From contig CAMAPL010000001.1 in the NCBI GenBank assembly GCA_945860165.1, positions 209,925-273,924 on the forward strand: 64,000 nt of DNA, read 5' to 3'. The notes beneath the pieces were generated by a model that saw only the letters and a list, made by a program, of their open reading frames with translations, did no database searches and was not told the DNA's origin. The stretch is from Rhizobium sp. Q54 (GTDB taxonomy: Bacteria; Pseudomonadota; Alphaproteobacteria; Micropepsales; Micropepsaceae). Made by a program: the position numbers and the translations under genes. Positions 58,034 through 64,000 of the stretch are shown here, piece after piece (position 1 is the first letter of the stretch; the number at the start of each line of letters is the position of its first letter).

Positions 58034-59227
58034 TCAGGGAAGGAAGACCATTACGGCAGGCGCACTCACCGCCAAAAATTTTCCGGTGAATTTCGGCACG
58101 CCATTGGGTCCGAGGCGGAAGGTGGCGATATTGTTGGCGCGCAGGTTCAGCGAATAGAAGAACTTGGCCGTAGGATCGATGGTCAGGCTGCGCGGGTGTT
58201 CGCCCTCGGTCGGGGTCGTTGCATGTTTTTTCGCAATACCGCCCCGCGCAATCGCGAAGGTGGCGATGGAGTTATGGGTGCGGTTGGCGGAATAGACGTG
58301 TCTGCCATCGGCGGAGACCAGCAGGCGCGATGCAGAGCCGCTACCCTGATAGCCGTCCGGCATTGCCGAGAGGCTCTGACCTTTTGGTGTCAGCTTGCCG
58401 TCGGCGAAACCATATGTTGTCAGCCGGGCATTATACTCCCCGATCTGATAGAGGGTTTTGCCGTCGGGCGAAAAGCCGAAATGGCGCGGCGCCGAGCCGG
58501 CCAGCGCCGTGGTCACCGATACTTCCGTCAGCCTGCCGGTCTCGGTGCTGAGCCGCCACACGAAAATCTTGTCGAGGCCGGCATCGTCGCCCACCACATA
58601 CTGGCCGCTGGGATCGGTGAGGATCATGTGACCACGGGTGATGCGGTTCGGCTCGGACGGCCCCTGCCCGGGCGGCGCATCCACCGCACTGGCGGAGTTG
58701 GTCGGCCCGCCCGGCTTCACCACATCACTAGCTTCTCCCAGGCTGCCGTCCGCTTTGATGGGAATGACCGCAAAGCTTCCGCCGGCATAATTGGCGACCA
58801 ATGCGAACTTTCCGGAAGAGTGGATGCTGATGAAGCAGGGACTGGCGCCGCCGGAGTCGACGGTGTTGAGTTTCCTGAGTGCGCCGCTCGCCGCATCCAC
58901 CGCATAAGCAGTGATCGAACCGCTTTTGCCCGGACCATAAGTATCGATCTCGTTTATCGAGTAGAGAAACTTGTGGTCGGCCGACAGGGCAAACCAGGCC
59001 GGTGACACATCCTTGGCCACCAGCTTGAGACCTGACAGCGCGCCGGTGGCATCGTCGATATTCACCAGATAAATGCCTTCACCTCTGCCATTAGCGTAGG
59101 CGCGTGGATCCACCAGATTGGGCGTATATGTGCCGATATAGGCGCGCGCCGCATAAGCGCTGCTGGCGCCCGCCATCAGGCCGGTTGCAAAAGCAGCAAG
59201 GGCAGCGGCACCAAGCCGAAGTTTCAT
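58034..59227 (-). CDS. Exported lactonase-family seven-bladed propeller, copy 1
   Basis: 397 residues with a signal peptide ending near AYAA. It is a 6-phosphogluconolactonase (Pgl/YbhE)-type propeller: ARAYIGTYTPN, EGIYLVNIDDATG, TRGHMILTDPSGQYVVGDDAG, SAPRHFGFSPDGKTLYQIGE and EHPRSLTIDPTAKFFYSLN. The histidine and arginine positions typical of the family are present. It is a tandem duplicate of the next gene upstream. Export suggests it acts on a free lactone made by the PQQ enzyme. Confidence 0.87.
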   Translation of the reverse strand: MKLRLGAAALAAFATGLMAGASSAYAARAYIGTYTPNLVDPRAYANGRGEGIYLVNIDDATGALSGLKLVAKDVSPAWFALSADHKFLYSINEIDTYGPGKSGSITAYAVDAASGALRKLNTVDSGGASPCFISIHSSGKFALVANYAGGSFAVIPIKADGSLGEASDVVKPGGPTNSASAVDAPPGQGPSEPNRITRGHMILTDPSGQYVVGDDAGLDKIFVWRLSTETGRLTEVSVTTALAGSAPRHFGFSPDGKTLYQIGEYNARLTTYGFADGKLTPKGQSLSAMPDGYQGSGSASRLLVSADGRHVYSANRTHNSIATFAIARGGIAKKHATTPTEGEHPRSLTIDPTAKFFYSLNLRANNIATFRLGPNGVPKFTGKFLAVSAPAVMVFLP

Positions 59228-59248
59228 CTCAGTTCTCCCCGCTCCCTG

Positions 59249-60436
59249 TCACGGAAGAAACACCATCACGGCCGGCGCGCCCACCGCCAGGAACTTGCCG
59301 GTGAAGCGAGGCACGCCACTGGCGTCAAAGCGGAAGGTGGCGACATTGTCGGCGCGCTGGTTCAGCGAATAGATAAACTTGCCGGTCGGATCGATGGTCA
59401 GGCTGCGCGGGGTTTCGCCTTCGGTCGGTGTGGTGGTGACTTTGGACGCAATGCCGCCCGGCGCAATCGCGAAGGTGGCGATGGAGTTGTGGGTGCGGTT
59501 GGCTGAATAGACATTCTTGCCGCTGGCGGAGACCAGCAGCTCCGATGCCGAACCGCCGCCCTGATAGCCGGTGGGCATCGCCGACAGGCTGGTGCCCTTG
59601 GGTGTCAGCTTGCCACCCGCAAAGTCATAGGTGGTCAGGCGGATATTGTATTCGCCGATCTGGTACAGCGTCTTGCCGTCGGGCGAGAAACCGAAATGGC
59701 GCGGCGCCGAACCGGCGAGCGCCTTGGTGACCGAGACTTCCGACAGCTTTCCGGTGTTCACGTCCAGCTTCCAGACAAAGATATTGTCGCGGCCGGCATC
59801 GTCGGCCACCACATACTGGCCGCTGGGATCGGGGGCGATCATGTGGCCACGGGTGATGCGGTTCGGTTGGGACGGCGACTGTCCCGGCGGCGCGTCCACC
59901 GCATTGGCGGAGTTGGTCGGCCCGCCCGGCTTGATCACATCGGTGGCCGCGCCCAGGCTGCCATCAGGCATGATGCGGATGACGGAAAAACTGCCGCCGG
60001 TGTAATTAGCCACCAGCGCGTATTTGCCCGACGGATGAAAGGTGATGTGGCAGGGAATGGCGCCTTCCGAGCTGACCACATTGAGCAGCTTCAGCGCGCC
60101 GGTGGCGGCGTTCACCGCATAGGCGCTGACCGAGCCGCTCTTGTTGGGCCCGAAACTGTCGATTTCATTCACGACATAGAGAAACTTCTTGTCGGCGGAC
60201 ATGGTCATCCAGGTGGGTGACAGGGTCTTGGCCACCAGCCGCACATTGCTCGGCGCGCCCGTGGCATTGTCCACATCCACCAGATAGATGCCCTCGCCGC
60301 GATTGCTGGACCGCGCGCCCGGCGCATCGGGCGTATAGGTGCCGATATAAGCGCGGGCGGCGTAAGCGCTGTTGGCGCTGGCCAGCAGGCCGGCAGTAAA
60401 AACCGCAAGAGCAGCGGTGCGAAGCAGAATTTTCAT
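59249..60436 (-). CDS. Exported lactonase-family seven-bladed propeller, copy 2
   Basis: 395 residues, signal peptide ending near AYAA. Same blocks as copy 1 with small changes: RAYIGTYTPDAPG, EGIYLVDVDNATG, TRGHMIAPDPSGQYVVADDAG, SAPRHFGFSPDGKTLYQIGE and ETPRSLTIDPTGKFIYSLN. The start ATG 60436 is set by AAAGGAG seven bases upstream. Tandem duplication with modest divergence could give two substrate ranges. Confidence 0.88.
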   Translation of the reverse strand: MKILLRTAALAVFTAGLLASANSAYAARAYIGTYTPDAPGARSSNRGEGIYLVDVDNATGAPSNVRLVAKTLSPTWMTMSADKKFLYVVNEIDSFGPNKSGSVSAYAVNAATGALKLLNVVSSEGAIPCHITFHPSGKYALVANYTGGSFSVIRIMPDGSLGAATDVIKPGGPTNSANAVDAPPGQSPSQPNRITRGHMIAPDPSGQYVVADDAGRDNIFVWKLDVNTGKLSEVSVTKALAGSAPRHFGFSPDGKTLYQIGEYNIRLTTYDFAGGKLTPKGTSLSAMPTGYQGGGSASELLVSASGKNVYSANRTHNSIATFAIAPGGIASKVTTTPTEGETPRSLTIDPTGKFIYSLNQRADNVATFRFDASGVPRFTGKFLAVGAPAVMVFLP

Positions 60437-60455
60437 CTCAGTCTCCTTTGAAATC

Positions 60456-62594
60456 TCAATTGTCCGGCAGCGCGAAAACAAATAGCGCATTGCCATTGCC
60501 CGGGCGGCGCACCTCCGGCAGCAAGGTGGTGGGCTTGGCAATCGGGCTGCCGCCGCCGAGGCCCGTTTCCACCGCGATATACTGCTTGCCGTCCACCGCG
60601 AAACTCACCACATGGCCCTGCACGCCGGTGGTCAGGCGCGTCTGCCATAGCGTCTTGCCGGTGGCGGTTTCGATGGCGCGGAAGCGGCGGTCATAATCGC
60701 CGATAAAAGCAACGCCGCCCGCCGTGGTCAGGACGCTGGTCAGGAACGGCGATTTCTGTTGCAGACTCCAGACCGGTTTCATGGTGCGGGTGTTGTAGGC
60801 GGCCAGCCGGCCCAGATTGCCATGGGTGCCCGGCATCTCGAACAATTGCTGCGAGGCGGCATTGGTGGCGGCGGGACCGATCTTCTTCTCCAGCGCGTTG
60901 CCGCGCAGCAGCACGCAGGACTGATGCAGCGGGATCAGCATTAATTCCGTGGCGGGATCGAAGCTGGTGGCGGGCCAGTCATGGCCGCCCGCCGGACCCG
61001 GACAGGACGACACCCATTCCCCGACCTTGGCGTTCTGGATGTCGGCGCGATAGGTGGGAATGCCGGTCTTGGGATCGATCTTGTCATAGACATTCTGGAA
61101 CACGGTCTCGGCGGATGCCTTGTACTTGCCGGTGATGCGATCGAGCTTCCACAAAATGCCCGCCTTGCCCACGGTCAGCACGTCTTTCTCGTTGCCGTGA
61201 TTGATCACCAGCCGCTCGAACACTTCGTCCAGGTCCAGCGCCTCGCCCGGGGCATGGGTGTAAAACCATTTCAGTTTTCCATTGTCGGGGTCCAGCGCCA
61301 GCGTGGCGTTGGCGTACAAGGTCGCGCCCTGCGCCGTGCCGCGGGTGGCGCGCGTCCAGGGCTTGGCCTGGGCGGTACCCCAATAGGTCGTGTTGCTTTC
61401 CGGATCGTAGGTGCCGGCGATCCAGGTTTCGCCGCCCTGGCGGAATTCATCGGCAATGCCGTTCCAACTATCGCCGCCCGGCTCGCCCTTCAGCGCGATA
61501 GTCTTGAAGCGCCAAGCTACCTTGCCAGTCTCGGCATCATAGGCGCTGATGAAACAGTGCTTGGTCTGGAAGCGATTGCAGTATGTCAGCCCCACCAATA
61601 TCTTGCCATGCACCGCGATGGCGCCGCCGGTGTTGCTGTAGCCTTCCTTGCCGTTCTCGATCTCGGTCTGCCACACGATCTTGCCGGTCTTGGCGTCCAG
61701 GCCATAAAGCTTGGCGTCGGTGGTGGGCACGAACACCTTGTCGCCATACAGCGCCAGCGAACGGGTGGCGCCATAGGCCCGGGTGGGTGCCGGTCCGATG
61801 CGGTTTTCCCAAAGCAGTTCGCCAGTCTTGGCATCCAGAGCCTGCACCGTGTTAGCGACATTGGATAAAAACATCACGCCGTCATGGACGATGGGCGTCA
61901 CCTGATTGGCGCCGCCGTCATTCATCGCCCAGGACCAGACCAGTTGCAGGTTTTTTACATTGGCGGTGGTGACCTGCTTGAGCGGCGAATGACTCCAGCC
62001 CTGGTAATTGCGGCGGTACATCAGCCAGTCGCCATCGGCGGGATTGGCCAGCATGGCGTCGGTGACGGGTTGATAACTCTTGATCGCGCCTGGCACCGTC
62101 AGGCCGAAGCGCGTGGCGGGATAAGAGGTGGCGGGGGGTTCGGCGGCGGCGGCGCGCGGTGCGGCGGGCGCGGGGGCCTTGGCCGGCACCTTGCCGTCGG
62201 CGATAGCTGAAAGTTTCACGCTTTCCGTGCCGGTGAAGGCGGCGGCGCCCGGCTTGGCACCATTGGCTGACAGCATGTAGGCGACGATGTTGCGATAGAC
62301 GCCCGCGTCCAGGCTGTTACCGTTGCCATAAGGCATTGATGCTTTCACCAGCGCATGCAGCTCGCTCACGGGCTTGCTGCCCCATGCATTCATGAAGCTG
62401 CTGCCGGCAAGCGCGGGGGCTTCGCCTGCCCCCGCCAGATCGGCGCGGTGGCAACCGGCACAATTGGCGGCGTAGAGCGCGCGGCCCTCAATGGCTTGTT
62501 CGGCGGTGAAAGGCGCGGTTACCAAAGTCTGCGCCAGCGCATGCGCGCCGAACCCGGCCGCGCCAGCCAGCAAAAAGGCAGCGAGCTTTTTCAT
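60456..62594 (-). CDS. PQQ-dependent dehydrogenase with N-terminal cytochrome c domain
   Basis: 712 residues. After a signal peptide a cytochrome c domain (CAGCH, C45, C48, H49; methionine ligand probably in ASMPYGNGN) is joined by an Ala/Pro linker to an eight-bladed quinoprotein propeller ([17 protein letters not shown], repeated W-docking motifs, [30 protein letters not shown]). Usual quinohaemoprotein alcohol dehydrogenases carry the haem domain at the C-terminus; here it is first. It should oxidise a sugar or alcohol in the periplasm and pass electrons to the respiratory chain. Confidence 0.88.
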   Translation of the reverse strand: MKKLAAFLLAGAAGFGAHALAQTLVTAPFTAEQAIEGRALYAANCAGCHRADLAGAGEAPALAGSSFMNAWGSKPVSELHALVKASMPYGNGNSLDAGVYRNIVAYMLSANGAKPGAAAFTGTESVKLSAIADGKVPAKAPAPAAPRAAAAEPPATSYPATRFGLTVPGAIKSYQPVTDAMLANPADGDWLMYRRNYQGWSHSPLKQVTTANVKNLQLVWSWAMNDGGANQVTPIVHDGVMFLSNVANTVQALDAKTGELLWENRIGPAPTRAYGATRSLALYGDKVFVPTTDAKLYGLDAKTGKIVWQTEIENGKEGYSNTGGAIAVHGKILVGLTYCNRFQTKHCFISAYDAETGKVAWRFKTIALKGEPGGDSWNGIADEFRQGGETWIAGTYDPESNTTYWGTAQAKPWTRATRGTAQGATLYANATLALDPDNGKLKWFYTHAPGEALDLDEVFERLVINHGNEKDVLTVGKAGILWKLDRITGKYKASAETVFQNVYDKIDPKTGIPTYRADIQNAKVGEWVSSCPGPAGGHDWPATSFDPATELMLIPLHQSCVLLRGNALEKKIGPAATNAASQQLFEMPGTHGNLGRLAAYNTRTMKPVWSLQQKSPFLTSVLTTAGGVAFIGDYDRRFRAIETATGKTLWQTRLTTGVQGHVVSFAVDGKQYIAVETGLGGGSPIAKPTTLLPEVRRPGNGNALFVFALPDN

Positions 62595-63088
62595 CGGCGC
62601 GGGACATCCAGTTGCGGCAGGAAGCCATGGCCCGGCACCGGCACCGCTTCACCGGCAAAGGGATGGGGCGGCAGCAGCCAGCCGGTGAGATTTCCCTCCG
62701 GTGCTTTTTCGCTATCGAGCTGAATATAGAAGTGCCCGCTGCGCACCGCATTGGCCTGCCGCGCCGTCAGGGTGACATTGCCCGACACCGTGCCGCTGGC
62801 CGCCGGCGTGACAGTGATGTCGGCGACCTTGGGGCCCATAACGCCGATGCGGATGCCGTCATACAGGCCAGCGCGGGTGGCGTTGCCAGACAGTCCGCCA
62901 AAGGTGCCGCGCACAGTCAGGCGATTGCCGTCCATAGTGGCGGATGCCGTACCTTCGCCGCTGACATTGCTGCGGGTGCCTTCGGTGACTGGCGACGGTG
63001 CCAGCCGAGTTTCAAATTCTTCCGCAAATACCGGTGTGGCGCAGAGGACGAGCGCCAGAATTGCGCAATGGTGATAACGGTACCGCAA
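62591..63088 (-). CDS. Exported CHRD-domain protein
   Basis: 165 residues with a signal peptide ending near VFAE. The CHRD fold is seen in [73 protein letters not shown] and a final LTGWLLPP. The likely start is TTG 63088, four bases after GGAGGGG and followed at once by the signal peptide; the frame is open to 63175. First gene of the operon; a TATAAT at 63113-63118 lies upstream. It overlaps the PQQ gene by four bases. The role of CHRD domains is unknown. Confidence 0.75.
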   Translation of the reverse strand: MRYRYHHCAILALVLCATPVFAEEFETRLAPSPVTEGTRSNVSGEGTASATMDGNRLTVRGTFGGLSGNATRAGLYDGIRIGVMGPKVADITVTPAASGTVSGNVTLTARQANAVRSGHFYIQLDSEKAPEGNLTGWLLPPHPFAGEAVPVPGHGFLPQLDVPRR

Positions 63089-63395
63089 AACCCCTCCGCC
63101 TGATTTCTTATAATTATAGCGTCTTCTAGCATGAGCCGGGTGCCGCCCAAAGCCTTGCAGACGTTTGGGAACCACGTGTGCAGTCGCAGCATTTTTCGGT
63201 TATGCTGCCGGCCATTCCAAAGGGCGTTCTGCGTGCTTCTGATCATCGAGAGCACGTGAAGTTCTCCTTCATAGAGGAGATAGGGCGGCCGCGAGCTAAG
63301 CCCGTGGAACGCGATAGGTGCGATTTTACAGGATGGCGCAAATGATGCCCTTAAACTAACATACCAATTGGACCACTCAGTGGGGGCCGGTCACA
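63089..63395. other. Divergent promoter region of the PQQ-lactonase operon and the right-end gene
   Basis: 307 bp without a gene. A minus-strand TATAAT at 63118-63113 is a good -10 element 25 bases before the CHRD start. TCTCCT (63263-63268) pairs with AGGAGA (63275-63280) around a 6-base loop. A G-rich site lies just before ATG 63396. No operator could be assigned. Confidence 0.5.
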
Positions 63396-64000
63396 ATGAT
63401 CCTGCAAAAGAAGATTCTGCTTTGCTCGGTTGCTGCTGCGGCGCTGACCGCGCCCGCGGCCCAGACGTCTGTGGCCGCGCCTTGGGAGCGTAGCTTTGTC
63501 GTGGCGACCTACGAGTATGCCTTCCGCTACGGCGGCCGCACCGGCTTCGAACGCGCTAACGAAATAGAACCAGGCTCTGACTGTCTGCATGGCAGCAGCG
63601 TCCATTTCGCCAACGACAAGAATACCGAAGCAGCGCTGAAACAGCCATTCCGTAGCAAATATGAAATCGAAGCCATAGCTCGACCGCCGGGGCTGCAGAG
63701 CGTCAGAGCGCCAGTCTCAACACGATTTAGCATCTGGAATCGCGCCATCACCTATCGCGCCTGGAAACGTGGCATCGAAACCTATGTGAACCCCTGGGCG
63801 GCGGAAGATCCCGGCCAGCCCGAAGTGACGGGCAAGATCGCCACCGGTTTCAACCTGGACGGCAATCCCAACACCGGCGGCTTTGTCGCTGAGGACGGTG
63901 AAAGAGGGATCGACAACGCCCTGTACCGCGCCTGGGGCTGCGACGCGCCGTGGCGCGGCAACGGCAACGCCACGCTGCATCTTCGCGCCAACGACAAGAT
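63396..64000 (+). CDS. Exported protein of unknown function (3' end cut off by window edge)
   Basis: The frame is open from ATG 63396 to the right edge (201 codons). The start MILQKKILLCSVAAAALTAPAAQ is a signal peptide. The mature part includes YEYAFRYGGRTGFERANEIEPG, DCLHGSSVHFANDKNTEAAL and later NPNTGGFVAEDGERGIDNALYRAWGCDAPWRG. I do not recognise a family. It is divergent from the PQQ-lactonase operon and shares its promoter region, so it may belong to the same process. GGGGGCC lies nine bases before the ATG. Confidence 0.7.
   Translation, partial: MILQKKILLCSVAAAALTAPAAQTSVAAPWERSFVVATYEYAFRYGGRTGFERANEIEPGSDCLHGSSVHFANDKNTEAALKQPFRSKYEIEAIARPPGLQSVRAPVSTRFSIWNRAITYRAWKRGIETYVNPWAAEDPGQPEVTGKIATGFNLDGNPNTGGFVAEDGERGIDNALYRAWGCDAPWRGNGNATLHLRANDK

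Overview
The window looks like chromosomal DNA of a free-living, GC-rich alphaproteobacterium, probably from soil. The core gene order supports this: tpiA, secG, pyrG, kdsA, eno, ftsB and pdhA-pdhB-pdhC-lpd lie close together on one strand, the pyruvate dehydrogenase E1 beta carries its own lipoyl domain, and TTAA-N7-TTAA (CtrA-like) boxes occur in intergenic DNA. The genus cannot be fixed from sequence alone; a Rhizomicrobium/Micropepsaceae- or Caulobacterales-like lineage is a guess.

Layout. 1-2359: a truncated planctomycete-type DUF1592 cytochrome protein, then a 33-residue membrane microprotein ORF. 2699-4432: metG. 4515-8752: four tightly coupled paralogues of an exported galactose-mutarotase-like family, then tRNA-Thr(TGT). 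9071-17234: a hydroxyacid/glyoxylate-type catabolic cluster (FAD/Fe-S dehydrogenase, aminotransferase, MFS transporter, bicupin, SMP-30 lactonase, VOC protein). 17231-24000: a TPR/2OG-oxygenase, then a decayed zone (TetR with an internal stop, glpK with a large internal deletion, an IS3 remnant against a frameshifted lytic transglycosylase, a frameshifted membrane gene) in which nadK, a HIT protein and thiO remain intact. 24004-26804: msrA and a copper/cytochrome oxidase assembly group (PCuAC, CtaG, SCO) with a shortened PaiB-like gene. 26889-43554: the housekeeping block. 43551-47741: trpE, a frameshifted DUF610 deacetylase gene, a GIY-YIG protein and an M20 peptidase without a clear start.

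47857-56045 is a vitamin B12 regulon: btuB-btuF-btuC-btuD behind one cobalamin riboswitch, and nrdA-nrdB (oxygen-dependent class I ribonucleotide reductase) behind a second. When B12 is plentiful both should be shut off, which predicts a B12-dependent class II reductase (nrdJ) elsewhere in the genome.

56096-63088 is a minus-strand operon of exported proteins: CHRD protein, cytochrome c-PQQ dehydrogenase, two tandem beta-propeller lactonases, another propeller-like protein and an amidohydrolase of the lactone-hydrolase type. Together they suggest periplasmic oxidation of a sugar or alcohol to a lactone followed by ring opening. An unrecognised exported protein runs off the right edge.

The most unusual non-coding features are two copies of a roughly 78-bp element, just after the stops of eno and nrdB, that fold into nested stems with compensatory changes; a 26-bp perfect inverted repeat over the stop codon of the SCO gene; and a candidate switching hairpin set at the nrdA start codon. 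No CRISPR array, integrase, prophage or complete transposon was seen.
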